Assembly: GCF_005845215.1 (NCBI RefSeq) | Contig: NZ_SPHO01000013.1 | Location: 62,001-126,000, forward strand | Direction of reading: 5' to 3' | DNA length: 64,000 bases | Source of the DNA: Clostridium sp. 1001271st1 H5 | Lineage (GTDB): Bacteria > Bacillota > Clostridia > Lachnospirales > Lachnospiraceae | Part shown: one piece after another, positions 1 through 7,548 of the stretch | Position numbering within the stretch: the first letter of the stretch is position 1 | Layout: the number at the start of each line of letters is the position of its first letter | Program-made: the position numbers and the translations under genes | Notes under the pieces: model-generated | Database searches by the model: none | What the model saw: the letters and a program-made list of their open reading frames with translations, nothing else | What the model was told of the DNA's origin: nothing

Positions 1-2
1 TG

Positions 3-500
3 ATTCCTGAGAATGAGCTGTCAAACGGAATGGGAGTGGAGATGAACCGGGTTACGTCAGGACCGGTTGTGAATGAAAGCCTGGAAACCAATATTGAAGG
101 CGTATTTGCCTGTGGCAACGTGCTCCATGTCCATGATTTGGTGGATTTCGTATCAGAGGAGGCGGGAGCAGCCGGCAAGAATGCAGCCAGATATGTAAAG
201 GACGGAAGTCGTTCCGGGGAAGGCAGGGAGATTGAGCTGAGGGCAGTGGACGGAGTACGATACACGGTTCCCTGCACCATCCATCCGGACCGCATGGAGG
301 ATACCCAGATTGTACGTTTCCGTGTGGGAAATGTTTATAAAAACTGCTATATCGGCGTATACTTTGATGATGAGCAGGTGATGCACAGAAAGCGCCCGGT
401 CATGGCGCCGGGAGAGATGGAGGAGATAAAGCTCCAGAAGGAAAAATTGATGTTGCATCCCGGACTTAAGACGATTACAATAAAGGTAGAGGAGGCATAG
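3..500 (+). CDS. FAD-dependent oxidoreductase, C-terminal part (5' end outside window)
   Basis: The reading frame is already open at the window edge and ends at a TAG at 498-500, so only the last ~165 residues are seen. The segment with TNIEGVFACGNVLHVHDLVD is the classic C-terminal FAD-binding stretch of NAD(P)/FAD-dependent oxidoreductases (GxFAxGN... then D). It is followed by about 90 residues of an all-beta tail ending in ITIKVEEA. In Firmicutes such proteins sit next to a DUF1667 protein and a GlpA-like glycerol-3-phosphate dehydrogenase. The DUF1667 gene follows after 3 bp here and dhaKLM comes downstream, so a role in glycerol-3-phosphate oxidation is likely but inferred. Family call firm, substrate not. 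Confidence 0.8.
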   Translation: MPENELSNGMGVEMNRVTSGPVVNESLETNIEGVFACGNVLHVHDLVDFVSEEAGAAGKNAARYVKDGSRSGEGREIELRAVDGVRYTVPCTIHPDRMEDTQIVRFRVGNVYKNCYIGVYFDDEQVMHRKRPVMAPGEMEEIKLQKEKLMLHPGLKTITIKVEEA

Positions 501-503
501 ACC

Positions 504-863
504 ATGGAGAGAAGAGAACTTATCTGTATCGGTTGTCCTATGGGGTGTCCTCTGACCGTTGAATTGGAAAACGGGGAAATCCAGACCATCACAGGATACA
601 CATGCAGGAAGGGCGAGATATATGCGCGCAAGGAAGTGACCAATCCGACCCGAATCGTTACCTCCACCGTGAGGGTGGAAGGCGGACGGGCTGACATGGT
701 GTCTGTCAAGACCAGGGAGGATATACCCAAGGATAAGATATTCCAGTGTGTAAAGGCCTTAAAGGGTGTAACCGTCAAGGCTCCCATTCATATCGGAGAT
801 GTGGTCGTGGCAGATGTGGCAGGCACGGGAGTTGATATAGTGGCCACCAAGGAAGTACTATAG
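504..863 (+). CDS. DUF1667 family protein
   Basis: A 119-residue protein beginning MERRELICIGCPMGCPL. The N-terminal CIGCPMGC cysteines plus a further cysteine in GYTCRKGE form the cysteine set of the DUF1667 family, which probably binds metal or an iron-sulfur cluster. Such proteins are encoded beside FAD-dependent GlpA/GlpB-like oxidoreductases and are thought to act as a small electron-transfer or maturation partner, though the function is not established. The start is 3 bp after the upstream stop, indicating translational coupling in one operon. Confidence 0.85.
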   Translation: MERRELICIGCPMGCPLTVELENGEIQTITGYTCRKGEIYARKEVTNPTRIVTSTVRVEGGRADMVSVKTREDIPKDKIFQCVKALKGVTVKAPIHIGDVVVADVAGTGVDIVATKEVL

Positions 864-935
864 TTGTGTGCTCCTGGCTGGAGAGGGGACGGGAACAGGG
901 TTTCCTTCTGAGACAGCAGGAGTACACCGGTCAGT

Positions 936-961
936 CGGCAGCCGCCATCAGGCGGCGGCCG
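936..961 (+). promoter_or_regulatory. GC-rich hairpin in the leader of the repeat peptide gene
   Basis: CGGC-a-GCCGCC-atca-GGCGGC-g-GCCG forms a 10-bp stem with one mismatch and a 4-base loop. No T-run follows, so it is not a standard intrinsic terminator. It may be an mRNA stabiliser or processing element between the DUF1667 gene and the repeat peptide gene. Role inferred. Confidence 0.4.
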
Positions 962-1027
962 GCTTACTGCAGGTTAATGGATGGCGGTCCGGATGGAGCG
1001 GCATCCGAATTAGAAGGAGGGCTTTAA

Positions 1028-1219
1028 ATGGAGAAGAAACTGGACATTAATAACATGAACGGAATAACCGAGGAAGAGGATAAGACCTGCGGACTCAATG
1101 ATATGAATTGCCTGGAAGGGGAAGAGGATAAGACCTGCGGACTCAACGACATGAACTGCGTGGAGGAGGAAGAGGACAAAACCTGCGGACTTAACGACAT
1201 GAACTGTCTGGGTGAGTAA
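1028..1219 (+). CDS. 63-residue protein of four tandem 16-residue repeats (CGLNDMNC motif)
   Basis: ATG with a strong ribosome binding site (AGAAGGAGGG, 7-8 bases upstream). After the initiator Met the whole protein is four 16-residue units in perfect register. The first is degenerate and cysteine-free (EKKLDINNMNGITEEE). The next three carry D-K-T-C-G-L-N-D-M-N-C followed by an acidic linker. Each of units 2-4 has a Cys-X6-Cys pair (6 Cys in all), and the chain is very acidic. I do not recognise the family. The pattern would suit a small metal- or disulfide-binding protein, or a multi-core precursor peptide with a leader-like first unit, but no modifying enzyme is visible in the window. It lies between glycerol-oxidation genes and dhaK in the same direction. 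Confidence 0.75.
   Translation: MEKKLDINNMNGITEEEDKTCGLNDMNCLEGEEDKTCGLNDMNCVEEEEDKTCGLNDMNCLGE
1031..1216 (+). repeat. 48-bp tandem coding repeat, four units
   Basis: Units begin at 1031 (degenerate), 1079, 1127 and 1175 (last one cut short by the stop). Units 2-4 share near-identical DNA (GATAAGACCTGCGGACT and following), with most changes at third positions. This suggests duplication followed by selection on the peptide. Confidence 0.85.
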
Positions 1220-1383
1220 CGGAAACAGTGCAGGGCAGAGGCTATGCGGAGGAGATGTACGGGCGGAGATGAATCCGTCCGGCGCTCCTGCCGCAGGTCC
1301 CTGCTTTACGTGGTTCATGAACCAATTGGAAAGCTGCTGCCCCATTTGGCGCAGCCCATAAAATAGAAGGGGGTTTTCGCAAT

Positions 1384-2370
1384 ATGAAAAAATTTATCAA
1401 TGATGTGGCGCTGGTAGAAGACCAGATGATACAGGGGATGGTTAAGGCGTATCCGGGTTATCTGAGAAAGCTGGACTGCGGCAACGTGGTGGTCAGAGCC
1501 AATAAGAAGGAAGGCAGGGTGGCCCTGATTAGCGGAGGCGGAAGCGGACATGAACCGGCTCACGGCGGATATGTGGGAACCGGCATGCTGGATGCGGCTG
1601 TGGCAGGCGCAGTGTTCACATCACCTACCCCGGACCAGATTTATGAGGGAATCAAGGCCATTGCCACAGACGCAGGCGTACTCATGGTGGTCAAAAACTA
1701 TACCGGCGATGTGATGAATTTTGAGATGGCTGCGGAAATGGCTGAGATGGAAGGCATTACCGTGAAGCATGTGGTAACCAATGACGATGTGGCGGTAAAG
1801 GACAGTCTGTACACAGTGGGACGCAGGGGCGTGGCCGGAACCGTGTTTGTACATAAGATTGCAGGCGCCATGGCCGAAACCGGCGCTTCACTGGATGAGG
1901 TCCATGCAGTGGCGCAGAAGGTAATCGACAATGTGCGCACCATGGGGGCTGCCATTGAACCATGTACGGTTCCGGCGGCAGGCAAGCCGGGATTTGAGCT
2001 GTCAGATGATGAGATGGAAGTGGGCATCGGAATCCATGGCGAGCCTGGAACCCACAGGGAGTCCATGAAGACAGCGGACCAGGTGGCGGATATGCTTCTG
2101 GAACAGATTCTGGGAGACATTGACTATGAAGGCCGCGAGGTGGCTGTCATGATTAACGGTGCCGGCGCAACACCCCTCATGGAGCTTTTCATCATCAATA
2201 ACAGGGTTTCGGATGTGCTGGCTGAAAAGGGAATTAAGGTTTATAAGACCTTTGTGGGAGAGTATATGACTTCCATTGAGATGCAGGGATTTTCCATCTC
2301 GCTGCTGAGACTGGACGACCAGCTCAAGGAGCTTTTGGATGCACCTGCAGATACGCCGGCCTGGAAGTAA
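1384..2370 (+). CDS. dhaK: Dihydroxyacetone kinase, DhaK subunit
   Basis: A 328-residue DhaK, full length for the PTS-dependent kinase. DhaK binds dihydroxyacetone covalently through a histidine as a hemiaminal. His218 in GIGIHGEPGTHR matches that residue, and GGGSGHEPAHGGYVG is the conserved substrate-pocket loop. It phosphorylates dihydroxyacetone together with DhaL (ADP-bound) and DhaM. An AGAAGGGGG ribosome binding site precedes the ATG. It heads dhaK-dhaL-dhaM and follows glycerol-oxidation-type genes, so the cluster probably feeds C3 compounds into glycolysis. Confidence 0.95.
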   Translation: MKKFINDVALVEDQMIQGMVKAYPGYLRKLDCGNVVVRANKKEGRVALISGGGSGHEPAHGGYVGTGMLDAAVAGAVFTSPTPDQIYEGIKAIATDAGVLMVVKNYTGDVMNFEMAAEMAEMEGITVKHVVTNDDVAVKDSLYTVGRRGVAGTVFVHKIAGAMAETGASLDEVHAVAQKVIDNVRTMGAAIEPCTVPAAGKPGFELSDDEMEVGIGIHGEPGTHRESMKTADQVADMLLEQILGDIDYEGREVAVMINGAGATPLMELFIINNRVSDVLAEKGIKVYKTFVGEYMTSIEMQGFSISLLRLDDQLKELLDAPADTPAWK

Positions 2371-2422
2371 CAGGCAGTTATGAGGTCTTAGAATAAATAA
2401 AGGGAATGAAAGGTGGGTCATC

Positions 2423-3046
2423 ATGGCAGACAGTAAAAAGGTATTGGAAATCATCAAGGCTATCGGTCTGAAGATGGAGGCCGAGAAGGAATATCTCACA
2501 GAGCTGGACCAGCCCATAGGCGACAGTGACCATGGCATTAACATGGCGCGGGGGTTCGCAGCGGTGGAGGGAAAGCTTCCTGCCCTGGAGGGAAAGGATA
2601 TAGGGACCATTTTAAAGACAGTGGGCATGACTTTGGTATCCACTGTGGGAGGCGCTTCCGGACCCCTGTATGGCTCGGCCTATATGAAGGCGGGCATGGC
2701 TCTGGCTGGAAAGGAAGAGATGGATATGGCTGATTTCCTGACCATGATGGATACGGCTGTCCAGGCAGTGGAACAAAGAGGCAAGGCCACTGTGGAGGAA
2801 GCCACCATGCTGGATGCCATGATTCCTTCCCTGAACGCCATGAAAGACGGGGCGGCAGAGGGAAAGAGCACCAGGGAGGTGCTGGAGGCCGGAGTCAGGG
2901 CAGCCTGGGCCGGTGCAGAGCACACCAAGGACCTGGTAGCGACCAAAGGCCGGGCCAGCTATGTGGGAGAGAGAGGACTGGGGCACCAGGACCCGGGAGC
3001 AACTTCTTATTCCTATATGCTGGAAGTCATTGCGGGGCTTGTCTAG
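2423..3046 (+). CDS. dhaL: Dihydroxyacetone kinase, ADP-binding subunit DhaL
   Basis: A 207-residue, all-helical DhaL. ELDQPIGDSDHG supplies Asp29, Asp34 and Asp36, the D-x4-D-x-D set that binds the Mg2+ ions of the permanently bound ADP. DhaL passes phosphate from DhaM to dihydroxyacetone on DhaK. Start ATG has GAAAGGTGGG upstream. It sits 52 bp after dhaK and 30 bp before dhaM. Confidence 0.95.
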   Translation: MADSKKVLEIIKAIGLKMEAEKEYLTELDQPIGDSDHGINMARGFAAVEGKLPALEGKDIGTILKTVGMTLVSTVGGASGPLYGSAYMKAGMALAGKEEMDMADFLTMMDTAVQAVEQRGKATVEEATMLDAMIPSLNAMKDGAAEGKSTREVLEAGVRAAWAGAEHTKDLVATKGRASYVGERGLGHQDPGATSYSYMLEVIAGLV

Positions 3047-3076
3047 GGGGTCCGGCTGAAAGGAGCAGCAGTACAT

Positions 3077-3457
3077 ATGGTAGGATTTGTGATTGTATCC
3101 CACAGTGAGAATCTGGCAAAGAGCGTGGTGGAGCTGACCGCCCTCATGGCACCCAGCGCAAAAATCGCGCCGGCCGGGGGTATGGATGACGGAGGCTTTG
3201 GAACCAGTTTTGAGAAGATACAGGCAGCCATTGAGTCTGTGTATTCCGATGACGGGGTTCTTGTTCTGGTGGATTTGGGAAGCGCTGTCATGACCACGGA
3301 AATGGTCATTGAGATGTTTGAGGGAAAGAAGGTGGAGATGGTGGACTGCCCCCTGGTGGAGGGCGCTGTGGTTGCCACCATTGATTCTGTAGGCGGAATG
3401 AGTTTTGAGGATATCAAGACAGCTCTGGCCGGAGTTGGAACGGCCAAGAAGTTTTAG
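3077..3457 (+). CDS. dhaM: PTS phosphotransfer subunit DhaM (EIIA-Man-like domain only)
   Basis: A 126-residue protein starting MVGFVIVSHSENLAKSV. His9 is the phosphorylation site of the mannose-type EIIA fold. Proteobacterial DhaM also carries HPr and EI-like domains (about 470 residues), whereas this is the short Firmicutes form, so phosphate must come from the general PTS proteins. LVDLGSAVMTTEM is a conserved DhaM segment. Last gene of the cluster, followed by a bidirectional terminator. Confidence 0.93.
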   Translation: MVGFVIVSHSENLAKSVVELTALMAPSAKIAPAGGMDDGGFGTSFEKIQAAIESVYSDDGVLVLVDLGSAVMTTEMVIEMFEGKKVEMVDCPLVEGAVVATIDSVGGMSFEDIKTALAGVGTAKKF

Positions 3458-3496
3458 GCTATGGGCTGAAGGAACGTGCTGAAAGGATATGAAAAG

Positions 3497-3543
3497 CAGG
3501 CGGGGAAATCAGGGCATTTTAAACATGCTCTAGTCCCCGCCTG
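3497..3543. terminator. Bidirectional terminator between dhaM and the NusG-II gene
   Basis: A perfect 10-bp inverted repeat, CAGGCGGGGA at 3497-3506 and TCCCCGCCTG at 3534-3543. It separates converging genes and overlaps the last codons of the minus-strand gene. Confidence 0.65.
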
Positions 3544-3880
3544 TTATGGTTACTATCATCTGATTGGGAAGGCACACAATAGTATCGCTGTTTAAGTGCT
3601 TTTTTCCCTGATGGACACAGACCTTGTCAGGGCAGCTGGCATCGCTGCACCAAATTTCCCCGTCCTTTACAATCAGGTGGTTGGTGCCGCCGTTGGATGA
3701 GGTAACAGTTATCTCTGTATCTTTACTGAGCTCCAGTGTTTCCACCACAATCCCGTCCACAGACACCTGGGCAATGGCTGCCGGTGCGCGGCGGATAAAG
3801 TGGTTGATGCCAACGGCGGCAGCTGCAATCAGAAGAATGGCAGCTGCCAGAATCAGGTCGCGTTTTTGTACTAGTTTCAT
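3530..3880 (-). CDS. NusG domain II-containing membrane-anchored protein
   Basis: A protein of 116 residues from the chosen ATG at 3880, which overlaps the upstream stop as ATGA; an in-frame ATG eight codons earlier is less likely. An N-terminal membrane helix (about residues 7-25) is followed by a small beta domain with WCSDASCPDKVCVHQG, the cysteine-containing signature of free-standing NusG domain II proteins. These are not the transcription factor NusG: they are exported and are often encoded with Gx/heptaprenyl-type transporters and FMN-binding proteins in flavin-linked extracytosolic electron-transfer loci. The FMN-binding gene is immediately upstream and the Gx transporter is divergent, as expected. 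Family firm, role inferred. Confidence 0.85.
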   Translation of the reverse strand: MKLVQKRDLILAAAILLIAAAAVGINHFIRRAPAAIAQVSVDGIVVETLELSKDTEITVTSSNGGTNHLIVKDGEIWCSDASCPDKVCVHQGKKHLNSDTIVCLPNQMIVTITGGD

Positions 3881-4380
3881 TTGATTTCTGCCTGTTGCAG
3901 GCATTCCTCCACTCCGTTCATAAATGGATACACATTGATGCTGACTGAGGACACGGCGTCGGTGGTGTATCCATCCTCACCAGCCAGGCCGGCCAGACGC
4001 TGGTGTTCTATCAGATACCGGCAGACGCTGTCTGCCTGGGTTTTCCAGACAGGACCATCCGGTGTCATGATATACTTGCCTTCCATGGAAAGCTTCTGCT
4101 TGCTTTCGCCGTCACTGTTAAAGGAATCCCAGACACAGGATACGATGATGCCGTCGGAGACGGTGAGGGTGGTCCTGTCACGGAAACCGTTTGAGTCCGG
4201 TTCAGCCTCATGGGTATAGATGCCGTCGGCCAGAGGCACCTCAGGACTGGCTGTGGTTACAGGTCCTCTTAAGGCTTTATACAAAGGGTCTGATACAGCA
4301 ATCACTGCTAAGGACAGCACTGCCATGACCGCGATGCCTATCAGACTTCTGGCATTGGCGCTGATGGTATTTCTGTTCAT
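3877..4380 (-). CDS. FMN-binding domain protein, membrane-anchored
   Basis: A protein of 167 residues from ATG 4380, chosen because AAAGGAG lies just upstream; the frame is open further 5'. One N-terminal membrane helix (about residues 10-30) precedes an extracellular FMN_bind-type domain. FMN is normally attached to a Ser/Thr in a Dxx(S/T)G(A/S)(S/T) motif. Here the matching place reads TDAVSSVSIN, which lacks the usual Gly, so covalent flavinylation is uncertain. It overlaps the NusG-II gene by 4 bp and is read from a promoter containing a palindromic operator. Confidence 0.78.
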   Translation of the reverse strand: MNRNTISANARSLIGIAVMAVLSLAVIAVSDPLYKALRGPVTTASPEVPLADGIYTHEAEPDSNGFRDRTTLTVSDGIIVSCVWDSFNSDGESKQKLSMEGKYIMTPDGPVWKTQADSVCRYLIEHQRLAGLAGEDGYTTDAVSSVSINVYPFMNGVEECLQQAEIK

Positions 4381-4908
4381 GGAAAACACTCCTTTGATAA
4401 TATAATAGTATGCCCCGGAGGCGGAATAACCGCGGCGCATGGGATAGGGCACATTGTTTATTTTATCACAATGTGATACGGTATACAATCAGTTTTCCCT
4501 TAAGCAGCGGTGGAAATTCATTCCTGCCATGGCTGGTCCGCTGTTATTGCATTTTGATCAGGCTGGCTGCTGCCGGAAACCCCTGTTCCATGCAGCCGGA
4601 CATAGCTGTGATGATGGCTTCATCCCGGTTTATTCCGTTTGTCAGGTATTTCCTGATTGGTTCAATTCTAGCAAAAAAGCTGTTTATTGTCCAGGGTGCT
4701 TTCCTTATTCAGGCACTATAGAAGATTTTGCGTAGAAGATTTGGATTGGGCATGGTATACTGTAGTATGCTTATAACTTAATCCCTGCCACCTGTCCTGG
4801 AGCATGCCTTAAAAATCATTGCGCCCGTCTGACCGCCCCGCTTTGCGGACCAGGGAGGACAGAGGACTGGTGAAGGATGGAATGCCATGATAAAGACGGG
4901 AGGAGAAC
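4381..4908. other. Divergent intergenic region
   Basis: The 528 bp between the FMN-binding gene and the Gx transporter holds the minus-strand promoter and palindrome at 4460-4488. There is also a TATACT (4756-4761) that could be the -10 of the plus-strand gene, but I found no well-spaced -35 for it. No convincing coding sequence or RNA gene. Confidence 0.5.
4460..4488 (-). promoter_or_regulatory. Promoter with palindromic operator for the FMN-binding/NusG-II genes
   Basis: On the minus strand TTGTAT (4488-4483), a 17-bp spacer and TAAAAT (4465-4460) form a good sigma-A promoter. Overlapping the spacer and -10 is the palindrome TATCACA-a-TGTGATA (4464-4478), the classic position for a repressor site. 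Confidence 0.6.
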
Positions 4909-5445
4909 ATGCCTAATCATAAAAAGAAAGTTACAGAATCCCATACGTCTGCCAGAAATGCTGCCCTTTTCGGAATACTGACAGCCCTGGCCCTGGTGCT
5001 GGGGTATGTGGAGTCACTGGTGCCGGTATATCTGGGAGCGCCCGGGGTTAAGCTGGGGCTGGCTAATCTTGTGACCATGGTGGGGCTGTACTGTATGGGA
5101 ACAAAAGAAACAGCCCTTATAAGCGTGGTGCGCATACTTCTGTCAGGTATTCTTTTCGGGCCGCCTTCTGCCATCCTGTTTGGCCTGGCAGGAACAGCCC
5201 TGAGCCTGACGGTCATGTCATTTAGCAGGAAATTCAGACTCTTTGGAATGGTGGGAGTCAGCATACTGGGGGGCGTGGCCCATAACATCGGTCAGTTTCT
5301 CATGGCAGCCTTTGTGGTGAATACCTTTGGCGTATTTTCGTATCTGCCGGTGCTTCTGACGGCCGGGTGTGCGGCCGGGGCCTTGATTGGCCTGCTGGGC
5401 GGTATTCTGGTGGGAAGAGTAAACCGGTTTTTCCGCTCCGTTTAA
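4909..5445 (+). CDS. Gx transporter family protein (heptaprenyl diphosphate synthase component I-like)
   Basis: A 178-residue, highly hydrophobic protein with about five membrane segments. The opening ALFGILTALALVLGYVESLV and APGVKLGLANLVT are typical of the Gx / Hpre_diP_synt_I family, an ECF S-component-like fold. Relatives sit beside NusG domain II proteins and, in Listeria-type flavin electron transfer, in the membrane part of the system. The old name (heptaprenyl diphosphate synthase component I) is probably misleading. GGGAGGAG precedes the ATG. Divergent from the NusG-II/FMN pair. Confidence 0.85.
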   Translation: MPNHKKKVTESHTSARNAALFGILTALALVLGYVESLVPVYLGAPGVKLGLANLVTMVGLYCMGTKETALISVVRILLSGILFGPPSAILFGLAGTALSLTVMSFSRKFRLFGMVGVSILGGVAHNIGQFLMAAFVVNTFGVFSYLPVLLTAGCAAGALIGLLGGILVGRVNRFFRSV

Positions 5446-5491
5446 CGGATTGCAGCAGGAAAAGTAAGGGTATAAAAGTAAAAAAGTGCAT

Positions 5492-5520
5492 TGTAGTTCC
5501 CGGGGCCGAGGGCTATAATG
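5492..5520 (+). promoter_or_regulatory. Promoter of galT
   Basis: TTGTAG (5492-5497), 17-bp spacer, TATAAT (5515-5520). A short inverted repeat ACCGC/GCGGT (5529-5549) lies in the 5' leader. Confidence 0.65.
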
Positions 5521-5581
5521 AAAGAAAACCGCTGTAATAGACTGCGGTGTGATGCAAAGAGTGTACAGGGAGGGTAATTCT

Positions 5582-7102
5582 ATGGTTCATGATGCGATTA
5601 AGGGATTGGTACAGTATGGACTGGATAAGGGGCTTATATCTGAGGTGGACGCTGTCTATGCCAGGAACCAGATTCTGGATGTGATGGGGATGGATGAGTA
5701 TGAGGAGCCCCGGGGCACGGTTGAGAGCGGGAATCTGGAGGCCATTTTAAAGGAGCTTCTGGACTGTGCTGCCGTGACAGGCGTGCTTAAGGAGGACAGT
5801 GTGGTCTACCGGGACCTTCTTGACACTAAGCTGATGAACTGTCTGATGCCGAGGCCCAATGAGGTGGTGAAGGAGTTCTGGAAACGATATGAGGAATCTC
5901 CTGAGAAGGCCACGGACTGGTATTATGGCTTCAGCCAGGATTCCGATTATATCCGCAGGTACCGTATTGCAAGGGATATGAAGTGGACCACGGATACACG
6001 TTACGGCACATTGGATATTACGGTAAACCTGTCCAAGCCGGAAAAGGACCCAAAGGCCATTGCAGCGGCCAAGCTGGCCAGGCAGAGCGGCTATCCTAAA
6101 TGTCAGCTGTGCATGGAAAACGTGGGATATGCAGGGCGGACCAACCATCCGGCCCGGAATAACCACAGAATCATTCCCATCACCATCAATGACAGCCCGT
6201 GGGGATTCCAGTATTCTCCCTATGTATATTATAATGAGCACTGCATCGTGTTCAACGGACAGCATGTGCCTATGAAAATCGATAAGGCGGCATTCAGAAA
6301 GCTGTTTGACTTTATCAGGCAGTTTCCCCATTATTTCCTGGGCTCCAATGCAGATCTCCCCATTGTGGGCGGCTCCATCCTGAGCCATGACCATTTTCAG
6401 GGCGGACATTATACCTTTGCCATGGCGAAAGCGCCCATAGAGAAGCATTTTTCCATAAAAGGGTATGAGGACGTGGAAGCAGGCATTGTGTTCTGGCCCA
6501 TGTCTGTGCTGCGGCTTCGGGCAGCAGACCCGGACAGACTGACAGAACTGGGGGATGTGGTGCTGGGAGCATGGAGGGGTTATACGGATAAGGATGCATT
6601 TATCTTTGCTGAGACAGAGGGAGAGCCCCATAATACCATCACGCCCATTGCCAGAAAGGTTGATGATACCTTTGAACTGGATTTAGTGCTGCGCAATAAT
6701 ATTACGACAGAGGAATTTCCGCTGGGGGTATATCATCCCCACCAGGAACTGCACCATATAAAGAAAGAGAACATTGGCCTGATTGAGGTCATGGGACTGG
6801 CTGTACTTCCCTCCAGGCTTAAGACGGAACTGGCTAGGCTGGGAGAATATATGGTGGAGGGCAGGGATATACGCAGCGATGAAGTCCTTGAGAAACACGC
6901 TGACTGGGTGGAGGAATTCCTGCCCGGGTATCAGGAAAAAGGCGTCCGGGTGACAAAGGATAATGTGTGGCCCATCCTGCAGGAGGAAGTGGGAAATGTG
7001 TTTGCCCGGGTCCTGGAGGATGCAGGCGTCTACAAATGTGATGAAAATGGACGGATGGCATTTGCCAGATTCCTTCATTCCGTGGGGTTTGAAGAGGCGT
7101 AA
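5582..7102 (+). CDS. galT: UTP/UDP-glucose-hexose-1-phosphate uridylyltransferase, class II GalT
   Basis: A 506-residue enzyme from ATG 5582 (CAGGGAGGG just upstream); two earlier in-frame ATGs at 5549 and 5552 lack a good ribosome binding site. It exchanges UMP between UDP-glucose and galactose-1-phosphate in the Leloir pathway. Class II GalT of Firmicutes is about 500 residues and unrelated in length to the ~350-residue E. coli form. The active-site segment GGSILSHDHFQGG gives His269 and His271, the H-x-H pair. galK and galE are not adjacent. Single-gene unit with its own promoter and a downstream hairpin. Confidence 0.95.
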   Translation: MVHDAIKGLVQYGLDKGLISEVDAVYARNQILDVMGMDEYEEPRGTVESGNLEAILKELLDCAAVTGVLKEDSVVYRDLLDTKLMNCLMPRPNEVVKEFWKRYEESPEKATDWYYGFSQDSDYIRRYRIARDMKWTTDTRYGTLDITVNLSKPEKDPKAIAAAKLARQSGYPKCQLCMENVGYAGRTNHPARNNHRIIPITINDSPWGFQYSPYVYYNEHCIVFNGQHVPMKIDKAAFRKLFDFIRQFPHYFLGSNADLPIVGGSILSHDHFQGGHYTFAMAKAPIEKHFSIKGYEDVEAGIVFWPMSVLRLRAADPDRLTELGDVVLGAWRGYTDKDAFIFAETEGEPHNTITPIARKVDDTFELDLVLRNNITTEEFPLGVYHPHQELHHIKKENIGLIEVMGLAVLPSRLKTELARLGEYMVEGRDIRSDEVLEKHADWVEEFLPGYQEKGVRVTKDNVWPILQEEVGNVFARVLEDAGVYKCDENGRMAFARFLHSVGFEEA

Positions 7103-7200
7103 ACTGCATGGACGGGGGATGCATCTGCATGGACCTTTGAGTTCAACATTGGCATTGAAATTAAACAATTTTTGAAATTGCACATCTGAATTTTCAGGTA

Positions 7201-7241
7201 CAGGGGCATGAGGCGGAACCACATCCGCCTTCATGCCCCTG
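7201..7241 (+). terminator. Terminator after galT
   Basis: CAGGGGCATGA-GGCGG pairs with CCGCC-TTCATGCCCCTG (one bulged base), forming a stem of about 16 bp, followed by TTATTGTATT. Confidence 0.7.
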
Positions 7242-7457
7242 TTATTGTATTACATAGGCGGCGCTGCATTGCATGGACAACCGGGGGTACAACGGCTGGA
7301 TAAGACGCTGACAAAGCAGGGAGCAGGGGTGTTTATTTGTGTAAAAATTTTTTGCAAATCTTCTATCTGTTCAAAATGCCGGTCCTGGATTATGATAATG
7401 CATGTAAGGGACGGCACAAGACAGACAGGACTTAAACATAACAGTGCCGGACACATT

Positions 7458-7475
7458 TTCTTAAGCGCTTAAGAA
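7458..7475. promoter_or_regulatory. cre-like/LacI-type palindrome before the PTS operon
   Basis: TTCTTAAGCGCTTAAGAA is a perfect 18-bp palindrome. Its core AAGCGCTT fits the central CG-containing half-sites of LacI-family operators and of CcpA cre sites. It lies about 75 bp upstream of the IIA gene, so carbon catabolite control or a local repressor is plausible. Confidence 0.55.
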
Positions 7476-7548
7476 GAAACAAACACCAGTGACAAACAGG
7501 AAAAAGAATGAAAAGACAAATTCCGGAAGAGCCGGAAGGAGGCAAGGG

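Larger units (their letters stand above)
7103..7548 (+). other. Intergenic region between galT and the PTS operon
   Basis: The 446 bp contains the galT terminator (7201-7241), a perfect 18-bp palindrome (7458-7475) and a weak TATGATAAT. I found no credible gene or well-spaced promoter. Confidence 0.5.

Noticed and set aside
868..1050. Open frame of 60 codons before the repeat peptide
   Set aside because: No homology, contains the GC hairpin, and overlaps the well-supported repeat peptide start in another frame.
1010..1345. 111-codon minus-strand frame opposite the repeat peptide
   Set aside because: Its repeats only mirror the plus-strand repeats; no ribosome binding site, and the codon pattern fits the plus strand.
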